64,000 nt of DNA from assembly GCA_964596345.1 (NCBI GenBank), contig CAZQSZ010000002.1, forward strand, positions 434,001-498,000, read 5' to 3'. The DNA is from CADEDV01 sp964596345. Lineage in GTDB: Bacteria > Bacteroidota > Bacteroidia > Chitinophagales > Chitinophagaceae. Positions 34,101-41,605 of this stretch are shown in pieces; within the stretch, counting starts at the first letter, position 1, and every line of letters begins with the position of its first letter. The notes below the pieces were generated by a model. It was not told the origin of the DNA. It ran no database searches and worked only from the letters and a program-made list of their open reading frames with translations. Made by a program: the position numbers and the translations under genes.

Positions 34101-36616
34101 GGTGTTACAGCATATTCCTGGTTAATTTTTGCATTGGTAAGCCTTGCTTTTACTTTGAAAGTATCTAAAGAAGGAAAATAATTTACTTCGGTATTGAGTT
34201 CAAAGAGATGTGAGGCAAAGCGATTGTAGTAGTCAAGAGGAATCCATCTTTCCCCCAGATTAAAATCAAGCAATTCAAAAGGAATTTTTTCTGGTTGAAT
34301 TTTCTGTAAAGCATGAAGGCTTTTAAGCAGTTGAACATTGTCAGGATTTTTCTCAACGACTTCTGTAGCTATTTTTAATTTGAATACAACATTACCGCTT
34401 AACAACTGGTCGGTAGTTTCCCATTGCATGGTGGAAGGATTCAAATAGATATGATTACCCAATGCTTCAACTGTTTCAGGCTCTGTGCTATCAGTTGCGG
34501 CAGCAATAAATTCAACATCCACTTTTCCTTTATCGTTCAGGCTTTTTGCCAGTGCTTCTAATGGGTTGTCAGTTGTAAATACTTCCTGCTTCGGCACTAA
34601 TGATTGTGTAAGTATATCGGCCTTTACAAATTGTTCGCCTTCCTTTCTTTCTACTGATGAAAGTATGGTTAAACCAAAGGCTTCATCTTTTAAAATACGC
34701 TGCCGGTTGGTTGACGAATTCAGTAAGCCATAACCTTTTATTAAAGAATCATAGGCTTCATTTAGTTCTTTTCGCAAATCAGTATGCCCCGTTTGTCCGG
34801 TAGTTTCTTTTTCAAACAATTCAAAATACATATCTCTCACCGCAGTGTATTGCTGGTAAAAGCCCAGGTCTTTCTTATCATGCAGGCTGGGCATAAACAC
34901 AGGCTTGCCATCATCAGATGCCATGTAGGAAACAAAGCCGACCCGGCTATTATGTACAATCAGTGTTCCCTCTTTGTGAAATGGATTAAAATTATTTAGT
35001 GTTTCTAATTTAGTATCATCACCTAATGAAATGTGAAACACAGCTTCACCGTCATTATAAAATTGCTGGTCATAATTTTTTAGTGTGTTGGTTATGCCAG
35101 CTAATTCATGTTTCAGTAAGGCTGCATTCATCCAGTTAGCAGAGAACTGTAATTCTTCTGCATTGGAATAAAGTTTATAAACATATTGTTTGAAGGCAGT
35201 TGATTTGGCCGTCATCAATACTATCAATTCATGTTCTGGTTTGTCTTTAGTGCGGATGATATTTAAAATTCTTGCCGTCTTTTTATCAATTACCGTAGCA
35301 TCAGCCGGGTTAATGTAAGCCGCAGCCCTGTTAATGGTATTGGAAGAACCTGTATCAAACAAACCTAACTGTACAGAACTATTGTCGGTCTTATTTTCCG
35401 GCATAGCCGTGTAAGTAAGTTGTTTGCCTTTTGGCTTTTCAATCTGCTTAATTGCCTGTTTGAATTTATCTGCATTAAAACTTTTGTCAAACCCTTCGCT
35501 TATAGTTTTGCTTAATGCAGGAGCAATCAAATTAATATCGCCGGTTTGCCAAATAGTTTCATGTGCTTTACCGTACTGGTCCTGGCCGGATTTTATTTGA
35601 TTGCCCAGAATAATTTCAGGATGTAAAATGATGTATTGATTATGTGAATAGTTGCCAAAATCGTTTAGCTGTTCAATTGTATTCAGTAACTGTATTTCTT
35701 CTTTTGAAAGTGATTGCTTGGTTTGATTTTTTTGAACAATTAAAAAATGGCTTGGTGCTTCTGTGTTGCCTGTTTCTTTCATCAGGTTATCGGGCATTAC
35801 ATTCAGACTTATGAAATCGGCATTATTGAAAAGATATTCTCTTGCAACCTTGTTAGAAGGGCTGTTAAGAAAAGCATCGGTAGTGATATAAGCCATCAAC
35901 CCACCGTCTTTCAGCTTATCAAGCCCTTTTACAAAAAAGTAATTGTGAATTTTATCCTTCAGCTCTTTTTCCTGTATGCTTTCATCATACACTTTAAAAT
36001 TGCCAAAGGGAATATTGCTGACCACTAAATCAAACTGCCCATTTTCAGAAGCCGGGGTTTCTTCAAATCCTTTAATTTGAACAGTAGCAGATACAGGTAG
36101 CGAACTGCTTAATGCTGTCAACACTTTACCGGTTAGAAAATCTTTTTCTATGGCATTAATAGTTTGTAGTGATGGGAATGCCGCCGCCGCTTCTGTCACA
36201 AACACACCAGCACCGCTGCTTGGCTCGTACATAGCAGTCGGTTCAATACCTTTATCTTTTAAAACTGTAAATAGTGATTGCGGAATTATTTCCGGTGTAT
36301 AAAACGCAGTAAGGATACTATTACGGATGGAATCTATTGCTTGTTTATATTCCTTTTCTGTGAGTTGCTGCTTTAGTAATTCATGCAGCTCCATTACCTG
36401 CGGATGCAGTTTTAAATCTTCCTTCGACGCATTTAATTTTTTCCATTCTTCTTTAGAACTATTTGGAAACAGCACTGCTTTTAATCCACCAAAACCGGCA
36501 TAGTTCTTCAAAGCAGAAATCTGGTCAGCAGTTAATTTTTTTTCTGCTGACCAGTTTAAGGCAATACGAATAGCCTCAATATTGTCTTTAAGTTTCTGCT
36601 GACTGTTGTAACTCAT
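31121..36616 (-). CDS. Giant DNA methylase-SNF2-like helicase of a conjugative element
   Basis: 1831 residues. The N-terminal part is an N6-adenine methylase-like domain: AdoMet motif EPSSGAGVF (about 131-139) and catalytic-type motif SNIPFGNF (200-207), with IPF where NPPY is usual. The C-terminal half is an SF2 helicase: VGLGKTLTMV near residue 970, VDEAHKFKNL near 1134, LSGTPISNSLTEM, and LEQRDGRGARQGN near 1475. A long charged coiled coil closes the protein. Such methylase-helicases are carried by Bacteroidota plasmids and integrative conjugative elements, probably for DNA modification or defence evasion. Cytoplasmic. A truncated second copy of the 3' end lies at 18868-19262. Confidence 0.9.
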   Translation of the reverse strand: MSYNSQQKLKDNIEAIRIALNWSAEKKLTADQISALKNYAGFGGLKAVLFPNSSKEEWKKLNASKEDLKLHPQVMELHELLKQQLTEKEYKQAIDSIRNSILTAFYTPEIIPQSLFTVLKDKGIEPTAMYEPSSGAGVFVTEAAAAFPSLQTINAIEKDFLTGKVLTALSSSLPVSATVQIKGFEETPASENGQFDLVVSNIPFGNFKVYDESIQEKELKDKIHNYFFVKGLDKLKDGGLMAYITTDAFLNSPSNKVAREYLFNNADFISLNVMPDNLMKETGNTEAPSHFLIVQKNQTKQSLSKEEIQLLNTIEQLNDFGNYSHNQYIILHPEIILGNQIKSGQDQYGKAHETIWQTGDINLIAPALSKTISEGFDKSFNADKFKQAIKQIEKPKGKQLTYTAMPENKTDNSSVQLGLFDTGSSNTINRAAAYINPADATVIDKKTARILNIIRTKDKPEHELIVLMTAKSTAFKQYVYKLYSNAEELQFSANWMNAALLKHELAGITNTLKNYDQQFYNDGEAVFHISLGDDTKLETLNNFNPFHKEGTLIVHNSRVGFVSYMASDDGKPVFMPSLHDKKDLGFYQQYTAVRDMYFELFEKETTGQTGHTDLRKELNEAYDSLIKGYGLLNSSTNRQRILKDEAFGLTILSSVERKEGEQFVKADILTQSLVPKQEVFTTDNPLEALAKSLNDKGKVDVEFIAAATDSTEPETVEALGNHIYLNPSTMQWETTDQLLSGNVVFKLKIATEVVEKNPDNVQLLKSLHALQKIQPEKIPFELLDFNLGERWIPLDYYNRFASHLFELNTEVNYFPSLDTFKVKARLTNAKINQEYAVTPKSGKTTYGDSLLEYALENTTPFYTYEIGSGDKAVRVPDSEAIQLAHQKIESIRNNFIGWLKKLPDGDKKELETLYNDTFNCYVLREYDGSHLQFPGLDKKRLAIEDLYSSQKNSVWRIVQNRGALIDHEVGLGKTLTMVVAANEMKRLHIVNKPMMLALKANVRQIADTYRKAYPNARILAPDENDFTPAKRMRLFNEIKNNNWDCIILTHDQFGKIPQSPEIQKQIIEAELDNVERDLHTIKDMGGEISRRMLKGLEIRKTNLGVKLQELRKNIEEKKDAGINFRDLGVDHLFVDEAHKFKNLTYTTRHDRVAGLGNKEGSQKALNMLFAVRELQTRFNSDLCVTFLSGTPISNSLTEMYLLFKYLRPKEMERQRIENFDAWAAVFAKKTTDFEFSVTNEIIAKERFRHFIKVPELALFYNEITDYKTARHINLDKPEIDEQLVNIPPTPEQQEFTKLLMQFAKTGDGELIGRPRLTDEEDKGRMLIATNYAKKMAADMRLIDSGKYSDHPNNKVNVCARKVAEIYEQSKGHKGTQILFCDIGTPKPNEFNIYDTIKDKLINDFKIASQHITFIHDWTDKQKPELFRKMNNGDIRILLGSTEKAGTGLNVQAKVVAMHHLDIPWKPSELEQRDGRGARQGNIIAKEFYNNKVKNFIYAVEQSLDNYKFNLLKNKQTFISQMKNCELNVRTIDEGSIDEKSGMNFSEYIAILSGDTTLLEKSKMEKKIAVLESLRNAHHKEIFRSRFKLENLQEEKGKTLETLEKLSIDEKQYKSQLQYDKEGIKINPIHLEGLSNTDAEATGIHLIRLYATWKPGIGEDDNKRVGELYGFDLYIRRQKETYEDKGLFEYKYNNVFYAESKQTGIKYSWNQGHINIDNPKLAARYFLNAIDRVENLKEKYQNALQELEQNIPMLEKIVAKGFDKEDELGQLKKDVSKLEREITLKIQEKQMKQADVTAENVFDTKEAPVVKIEKSLLPKKQVNEGRAKGVSI

Positions 36617-37070
36617 TGCTCACATTTTCATTCACACGGTTACTGTCTAAGTACTCACTAATTGCACCGCATACCGCATATCTGATAAATCGGTTGTCTT
36701 CGTTCTCTTCTGAAAATTGTAAGTCGTTGAAAACCGAATCGCAATAACTAATCATGTTTACTGCTTCATGTTGCAGCAAACCTGACTGTTGCAATAATTT
36801 GTATTCCTGCTTAAACTCCTGTTCAAGAATATTGATGGTATAGTTGTAACGGGATGGCCGTAATTCCTTCGTTAATTCGTTGAGGCAGGCTTCCTCAATA
36901 CTGTAAGCAGGTTGTTTTTCCCTTTCCATCTGCTGCCAAAGTGATTGCACACTGTCGGCTTTTGAGTAAAGCCATAAACGTAGTTTATCTTCTGCCTCTA
37001 ATGCAAAGAGTATATCAGGATTGTTATCCCTGATATACTCTAATAATTTGCCCATAATAATTTCTTTCAT
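36588..37070 (-). CDS. DUF1896-like protein of a conjugative element
   Basis: 160 residues (an internal Met at 37055, MGKLLEYIRDNNPDILF, is an alternative start). The pattern of a short helical head, a middle EEACLNELTKELRPSRYNYT, INILEQEFKQEY and a late ISYCDSVFNDLQFS is close to DUF1896, a family confined to Bacteroides-type mobile elements. It overlaps the start of the methylase-helicase gene by 29 bases, so the two are co-expressed. Function unknown. Confidence 0.6.
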   Translation of the reverse strand: MKEIIMGKLLEYIRDNNPDILFALEAEDKLRLWLYSKADSVQSLWQQMEREKQPAYSIEEACLNELTKELRPSRYNYTINILEQEFKQEYKLLQQSGLLQHEAVNMISYCDSVFNDLQFSEENEDNRFIRYAVCGAISEYLDSNRVNENVSNELQQSAET

Positions 37071-37079
37071 AAAATGTTT

Positions 37080-37397
37080 TTAAACGCCAAAGAATGAACG
37101 GATAACAGTGGCTACAATTACCAGGAACACACAACTGCCAAACCAGGCTGCTGCCACTTTTCCTGTATCATGGTCGCCGCTGTTCCATTTTTGATAAACT
37201 TTTACAGCACCGATTAATCCAACAATGGCACCAACCGCATACATCAGATTTGTGCCGGCAGCAAAGTAGCTTCTGACTTTTGTATTGGCTTCATTAATAC
37301 CGGCATTACCATCTTGTGCAAATGCTGCAACTGAAATCAGCAGCAGAAAAATACCTGCTGCATACATCCATTTTTTTTTGTCACTCACTTTTTTCAT
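37080..37397 (-). CDS. traE: DUF4134 (TraE-like) conjugation protein
   Basis: 105 residues from the Met at 37397 (two more from 37403). A cleavable leader (WMYAAGIFLLLISVAAFAQD) is followed by NEANTKVRSYFAAGTNLMYA, VGAIVGLIGAVKVYQKWNSG and a last helix ending in IRSFFGV. This is the DUF4134 pattern of TraE in CTnDOT-type elements, a small VirB3/pilin-like membrane protein of the mating apparatus. Its usual partner traF (DUF4133) is absent here, though a fragment occurs at 19242-19385. Without the rest of the tra operon transfer is impossible. Confidence 0.85.
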   Translation of the reverse strand: MKKVSDKKKWMYAAGIFLLLISVAAFAQDGNAGINEANTKVRSYFAAGTNLMYAVGAIVGLIGAVKVYQKWNSGDHDTGKVAAAWFGSCVFLVIVATVIRSFFGV

Positions 37398-37431
37398 AAT
37401 CATATTTGTTTAGAAAATTGAAGAATAAAAG

Positions 37432-37492
37432 AATGCTTCATTAAACTAACTCATCTGCACTTGATTTTCCTGCACATAGTTAATGAAGCATT
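37432..37492. repeat. 13-base perfect inverted repeat
   Basis: AATGCTTCATTAA (37432-37444) and TTAATGAAGCATT (37480-37492), 35 bases apart, with a CTGCAC direct repeat inside. On the minus strand it follows the stop at 37499 and is trailed by T-rich sequence, so it may act as a terminator; it may instead be a protein-binding site of the mobile element. Confidence 0.6.
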
Positions 37493-37498
37493 ACTTTT

Positions 37499-37957
37499 TT
37501 AAACCCACATATATTGAATGTCTGTTGCTGTAAACCGTTCAGGATAATGTTGAGCAAGCAAGCCGGATATAGCAGTTTCTAATTCCTGTTTATGTACTGC
37601 TGAATGTAAGCCGGGATATTTTCCAACTATCATTTTTAAGGCAAAGAGTATTTCTTCTTTTGGGGCTTCCGGTTTCATTTCAGCCAGGTAAGCATTTGCT
37701 TCATCCCAAAATGGCTGGAGAATAGCAATTGCCTCATCAGGATTTTCCTTTGGTAAAAAGTCGGCATGATTACTGGCAACAAAGTGTGCCTTTATGTCTG
37801 CAACAGGAATCGCTGTGCTTTTTTCGTCTATTCTTTTTATTCCAATCAGGGAAAGTATTTCCCAGCGGAAATATTTAAACCCAACAAAGCAATAATAAAA
37901 TAGCAGCAAAGTGATTATTGCTGTTATGTACTGGCTCCATGAAATTGAACTGAACAT
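37499..37957 (-). CDS. Single-pass membrane protein of the conjugative region, unknown
   Basis: 152 residues: one N-terminal membrane helix (WSQYITAIITLLLFYYCFVGF) then a helical soluble domain with DEAIAILQPFWDEANAYLAE and YPGLHSAVHKQELETAISGL. I do not recognise a family. It precedes the TraE-like gene on the same strand, with the 13-base inverted repeat between, as do small accessory genes upstream of tra operons in Bacteroidota elements. Confidence 0.6.
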   Translation of the reverse strand: MFSSISWSQYITAIITLLLFYYCFVGFKYFRWEILSLIGIKRIDEKSTAIPVADIKAHFVASNHADFLPKENPDEAIAILQPFWDEANAYLAEMKPEAPKEEILFALKMIVGKYPGLHSAVHKQELETAISGLLAQHYPERFTATDIQYMWV

Positions 37958-38242
37958 CGTAAATAATTTTAGCTATGGTTCATTTATGCAATTATTCTTC
38001 CAAATCAGGGATAATCATCGTAAGTAAGGTAGGGCTACCCAGAGACTTAGTCTATACAGGCATCATTCATTTAGAAGGAGAATTACTAGTAAATTTATTC
38101 CTTGATAATCATAGGAAAAGTGTATAAAACAGTACACAAATTAAAGAGTTAGCAGTCATTGCAGGACGACCCTAAACAGGTAGAAATAGACTCCGACTTT
38201 TTCGACTTCCCAAAATAAAATTCAAAAATAATTGACAAAAAA
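37958..38242. other. Non-coding stretch between conjugative genes and the ArsR group
   Basis: About 285 bases with no credible frame, tRNA-like end or long repeat. A short dyad GTGTATAAAACAGTACAC lies near 38118-38135. It probably contains the boundary of the mobile element, but no attachment-site duplication was identified. Confidence 0.3.
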
Positions 38243-38290
38243 TTTGCGCAGTCAAATAGCTGCATTATATTTGCAGTCAAATAACTGCAT
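38243..38290 (+). promoter_or_regulatory. Promoter with two tandem operators for the ArsR gene
   Basis: TTTG (38243-38246), 19 bases, TATATTTG (38266-38273) is a near-ideal Bacteroidota promoter. CAGTCAAATAGCTGCAT (38249-38265) lies between the two boxes and CAGTCAAATAACTGCAT (38274-38290) directly follows the -7 box, a 25-base repeat. Each is a GCAGT/ACTGC-type dyad. The start codon is four bases later, so the leader is very short. Confidence 0.75.
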
Positions 38291-38293
38291 AAA

Positions 38294-38608
38294 ATGGAAA
38301 TACGTAGAGATGTTTTTCAGGCAATTGCCGACCCAACCCGAAGAGCAATATTGTGTTTAATTGCTTTACAGGCGATGACACCAGGTGCAATTGCTGAAAA
38401 ATTTGACTCTTCACGACAAACGATTTCAAAGCACATTCAAATTTTAAGTGAATGCGAATTGTTGAATCAAACCCAAACAGGCAGAGAAATTTATTATCAC
38501 TTAAATCCAAAAAAAATGAAAGAGATAGCCGACTGGTTAGCGCCATTTACAAAAATGTGGGACGACCGGTTTACACGTTTAGACAAAGTATTAAAAAATT
38601 TAAAATAA
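38294..38608 (+). CDS. ArsR-family regulator
   Basis: 104 residues, a complete winged helix: RDVFQAIADPTRRAILCLIA, TPGAIAEKFDSSRQTISKHI, QILSECELLNQTQTGREIYY, HLNPKKMKEIADWL. No metal-binding Cys motif is present; it belongs to the branch that controls adjacent SRPBCC (AHSA1) genes in many Bacteroidota. It is six bases from such a gene and probably represses its own operon through the two operators at 38249-38290. Confidence 0.93.
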   Translation: MEIRRDVFQAIADPTRRAILCLIALQAMTPGAIAEKFDSSRQTISKHIQILSECELLNQTQTGREIYYHLNPKKMKEIADWLAPFTKMWDDRFTRLDKVLKNLK

Positions 38609-38614
38609 AACAAA

Positions 38615-39112
38615 ATGACAACAAATAACAAAACCCTGGTAATAGCCGATGACGGTAAACAGGAAGTATTCATTATAAGAGAATTTGATGCACCAAGAGA
38701 AAAGGTTTTCAAAGCATTTAGTACACCTGAAATCATGGTGCAGTTTTTAGCTCCTTTTGAATTCAAAATGAAATTTAATTATGCTGATTATAAAAATGGC
38801 GGCTCATATAGTTGGTCACATACTGACGGAGCTGACAAAACATATTGCACATTTAAAGGGGTTATTCATGAATTAGTTTCACCAGAAAGAATTATTCAAA
38901 CTGCAGAAATGGAAGGTTTACCGGAGGGCGGTCATGTAGTGTTGGAAGTTTGCACTTTTGAAACACTTGATGAGAACAGAACCAAGCTAATTATCCAGGA
39001 CATTTGCCGTTCTGTAGCCGACCGAGATGAAATGATAAAAAGTGGCTTTGAAAGTGGTATGGTAGATATTTTTAATCAATTGGATGAGTTAATAAAATCT
39101 GGATTAAGGTAA
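38615..39112 (+). CDS. SRPBCC (AHSA1-like, START fold) protein
   Basis: 165 residues: VFIIREFDAPREKVFKAFST, PEIMVQFLAPFEFKM, GGSYSWSHTDG, FKGVIHELVSPERIIQTAEM, and RDEMIKSGFESGMVDIFNQL at the end, the usual AHSA1/SRPBCC layout with a deep hydrophobic pocket. Ligand unknown; cytoplasmic. It directly follows the ArsR gene in one transcript. Confidence 0.93.
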   Translation: MTTNNKTLVIADDGKQEVFIIREFDAPREKVFKAFSTPEIMVQFLAPFEFKMKFNYADYKNGGSYSWSHTDGADKTYCTFKGVIHELVSPERIIQTAEMEGLPEGGHVVLEVCTFETLDENRTKLIIQDICRSVADRDEMIKSGFESGMVDIFNQLDELIKSGLR

Positions 39113-39215
39113 GAAAAATACAGATTGTTACCAGCTCTATTAAACAACCACCCTATGATTGTAGATATTAAAACTATAGGTTGACATTGCTTTGCTGACT
39201 TTTATAGAAAAAATT

Positions 39216-39605
39216 ATGACAAAAACAGAAGACATAACGCATTTTGCACCAGAACTACATATTCCCAATGGGACAGTTGAAATTGATTTTTACAAAAAAT
39301 TTGGAGCTACTGAAAATTTTTGTTTTCGCAACGAGGATGGAAGCATTCATGTTGCTGAATTGGAAATCAGCGGAGCAATTTTTCATGTGCACGAAACAAT
39401 GCGTGACGCTCTTGAGCCAATAAGTGCTAAGGGAGTAACATCGGTTATTGGCTTGTTTGTTCCTAATGTAGAGGAGGTAATGCATAAAGCTATTCTGGCA
39501 GGCGCAATGGAAATTAATCCCACAACAGACCACAACTATGGTTATAGACAAGGAATGTTTAAAGACCCTTTTGGACATTATTGGCAAATACAGAAAAAAA
39601 TCTAA
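39216..39605 (+). CDS. VOC/glyoxalase-like protein
   Basis: 129 residues from ATG 39216 (a TTG eight codons earlier is unlikely). The pattern is that of PhnB-type VOC proteins: APELHIPNGTVEIDFYKKFG, ELEISGAIFHVHETM, GLFVPNVEEVMHKAILAGAM, GYRQGMFKDPFGHYWQIQKK. The metal-ligand set appears to be kept in part (His in HVHE, Glu missing from the last strand), so it may bind rather than turn over its ligand. In line with the ArsR group but 100 bases after the SRPBCC gene. Confidence 0.85.
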   Translation: MTKTEDITHFAPELHIPNGTVEIDFYKKFGATENFCFRNEDGSIHVAELEISGAIFHVHETMRDALEPISAKGVTSVIGLFVPNVEEVMHKAILAGAMEINPTTDHNYGYRQGMFKDPFGHYWQIQKKI

Positions 39606-39741
39606 ATCAATAGTACAACAACACAGCTGGTAACATGCGGTTCCGAGCGGACAGTTGGAAAATGCCACTCCTGCCCAAAGCCATAACCGTAATCAGATGG
39701 GTTAAAGAAAAAAATCATTACTCATTATAAACAAAGAAGTT

Positions 39742-40119
39742 GTGAAACAAAAAATCTTATTTATCGTAAGCCTGGTCTTTGGGCTGATGTTTGTAAATTC
39801 TGGCCTGAACGTATTCTTCAATTACATGCCTACACCGCCTGACATGCCGGCTGACACTATTCAAATGTTTGCTGGCATACTGCAGGTTGTTTGGCTAATG
39901 CCACTAATTGGAGTAGTGCAAGTGCTGGGCGGAGCTCTGTTTATCATCCCACGGTTCAGAGCTTTAGGTGCAGTAATCATATCTCCTGTAATGGTGGGAA
40001 TCATTCTTACTCATCTTACAGTAGCTCCCGAGGGATTACCTATTGCCCTTCCATTGTTTGCGATACTTATCTGGGTAATTATTGAAAACAGGAAAAAATA
40101 TCTTCCTATGATAAAATAA
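39742..40119 (+). CDS. DoxX-like four-helix membrane protein
   Basis: 125 residues from a GTG start. Four helices (about 4-26, 42-65, 70-92, 97-115); IVSLVFGLMFVNSGLNVFFN, IGVVQVLGGALFIIPRFRAL and GAVIISPVMVGIILTHLTVA fit a DoxX/DoxX-like fold. Function unknown. The 136 bases upstream hold degenerate palindrome-like sequence but no promoter I can name. Confidence 0.75.
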   Translation: MKQKILFIVSLVFGLMFVNSGLNVFFNYMPTPPDMPADTIQMFAGILQVVWLMPLIGVVQVLGGALFIIPRFRALGAVIISPVMVGIILTHLTVAPEGLPIALPLFAILIWVIIENRKKYLPMIK

Positions 40120-40166
40120 AAGTGAGGAAGAAATAATAGTCAAATTAAGCAATTTATAAATAGAGA

Positions 40167-40592
40167 ATGAAAGTATCAAAAATTAAAATAGAAATATTGG
40201 CACCGATACAGAAAGTGTGGGATGCTATCAGCACTACTCAAGGTATGAAAGTTTGGGCGGAGTGGTTAAAGGTTGATACAGATTGGCAAATGAATAATCC
40301 AATAGTGTTGACTTGCTACGATGAAAAGGGGCAAATTCTTGAACACAACGGAGAAGAAATGGTTTTCAGGGGGATTATTGAAGTCAAGGTAGAGAACAAA
40401 GAAATAACGTATTCTTATCCAGAAAAATTAGCGGGACTAGAAAAGGAGAGCTACTTATTGGATGAGATAGATGCTGGCACCACTTGCGTTACATTCACAC
40501 AAACATGTACTTCGGAAGAAATAGCTAAAGACCAAGAGGAGTCACAGAAACAATTAATGGAAATGTTGAAAAATAAATTGGAAGAACAATAA
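40167..40592 (+). CDS. SRPBCC (AHSA1-like) protein
   Basis: 141 residues: EILAPIQKVWDAISTTQGMK, VWAEWLKVDTDWQMNNPIVL, VFRGIIEVKVENKEITYSYP, and a C-terminal ESQKQLMEMLKNKLEEQ helix, a START/SRPBCC protein of the AHSA1 kind and distant paralogue of the 38615 product. Cytoplasmic, ligand unknown. It is 47 bases after the DoxX-like gene and probably on the same transcript. Confidence 0.9.
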   Translation: MKVSKIKIEILAPIQKVWDAISTTQGMKVWAEWLKVDTDWQMNNPIVLTCYDEKGQILEHNGEEMVFRGIIEVKVENKEITYSYPEKLAGLEKESYLLDEIDAGTTCVTFTQTCTSEEIAKDQEESQKQLMEMLKNKLEEQ

Positions 40593-40632
40593 TAATTGTA
40601 TTAAATGAATAACGTAAACCCATTTACAAAGG

Positions 40633-41031
40633 ATGTACATAATTGATAAACTTGCTTGGATAGTATTAAAGGACAAAGCAATTCTTTCAACAAAAAGTTA
40701 TGGAAAAGACAAATACTATATTCCTGGTGGTAAAAGAGAAATTGGAGAAACAGACGAACAAGTTCTGCTTCGGGAAATTAATGAAGAACTAAATGTAACA
40801 GTTGACATCAAAACATTAAAGTATTTCGGAACTTTTGAGGCCCAAGCACACGGACATTCAGAAGGAGTAATAGTGAAAATGATTTGTTATTCAGGAAAAT
40901 ATATGGGAGAATTAAAAGCAAGCTCCGAAATTGAAGAAATAAAATGGCTTAAGTATTCTGACAAAGATAAAATATCAGACGTTGACAAATTAATTTTTGA
41001 CAGCTTAAAACAAAACAATTTACTGGAGTGA
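40633..41031 (+). CDS. NUDIX hydrolase
   Basis: 132 residues containing a complete Nudix box, GGKREIGETDEQVLLREINE followed by ELNV (GX5EX7REUXEEXGU with Asn in place of the last Gly). The fold binds Mg and hydrolyses nucleoside diphosphates linked to another group; the substrate is not predictable. It overlaps the GNAT gene downstream (TGA within GTGA at 41028-41031), which implies translational coupling. Confidence 0.93.
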   Translation: MYIIDKLAWIVLKDKAILSTKSYGKDKYYIPGGKREIGETDEQVLLREINEELNVTVDIKTLKYFGTFEAQAHGHSEGVIVKMICYSGKYMGELKASSEIEEIKWLKYSDKDKISDVDKLIFDSLKQNNLLE

Positions 41032-41570
41032 TTTCAATTATAAAAGCAAGAGAAAAAGATTGCGATTCCATTGTTAACATTGGTAAGGTATCAGTAGCAG
41101 AATCTCACAGAGACAGCTGTTCAGCAGACGACATGAATGAGTTTCTTGAAAGGACTTATAATTGTGATGCAATTAAGGAAGAACTCAATGATACAAATAA
41201 TATTTACTACATCATTAATTACAATGATAAACCAGTTGGGTTTTCTAAAGTAATTCTGAATGCCAAACATCCAAATATTGTTATAGAAAATGTAACCAAG
41301 TTAGACCGAATATATTTACTTAAAGAATTTCATGATTTGAAATTAGGCCTTGAGCTTTTAAATTTCAATATTGAACTATCAAAAAATAAAAATCAATCGG
41401 GTATATGGTTATATGTATGGGTTGACAATAACAGAGCCATTAATTTTTATTTGAAAGCTGGGTTTACAATTATAGGAAGTCACAAATTTCAAGTCACTAA
41501 TACACACTATGACCTGAGCCATCAAATGTTTCTCAGTTTTCCTGAGCCGAAAATGCATAAAGTAGTTTAA
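41028..41570 (+). CDS. GNAT acetyltransferase
   Basis: 180 residues from a GTG start overlapping the NUDIX stop. The order VGFSKVILNAKHPN, IVIENVTKLDRIYLLKEFHD (LDRIYL in place of the usual V.P..R...G), then WLYVWVDNNRAINFYLKAGF and TIIGSHKFQV is a standard GNAT fold binding acetyl-CoA. The acceptor is unknown. The pairing of NUDIX and GNAT genes is frequent in small resistance or metabolite-repair groups but gives no firm role. Confidence 0.88.
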   Translation: MISIIKAREKDCDSIVNIGKVSVAESHRDSCSADDMNEFLERTYNCDAIKEELNDTNNIYYIINYNDKPVGFSKVILNAKHPNIVIENVTKLDRIYLLKEFHDLKLGLELLNFNIELSKNKNQSGIWLYVWVDNNRAINFYLKAGFTIIGSHKFQVTNTHYDLSHQMFLSFPEPKMHKVV

Positions 41571-41605
41571 CTCCTTAACGGTCATAATTGTATTTTAAAA
41601 TAAAA

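Noticed and set aside
39606..39741. Another attC-like site before the DoxX-like gene
   Set aside because: There is a GGTAACATGCGG start and scattered GCC/GGC pairs, but no matching core and no clear second arm.
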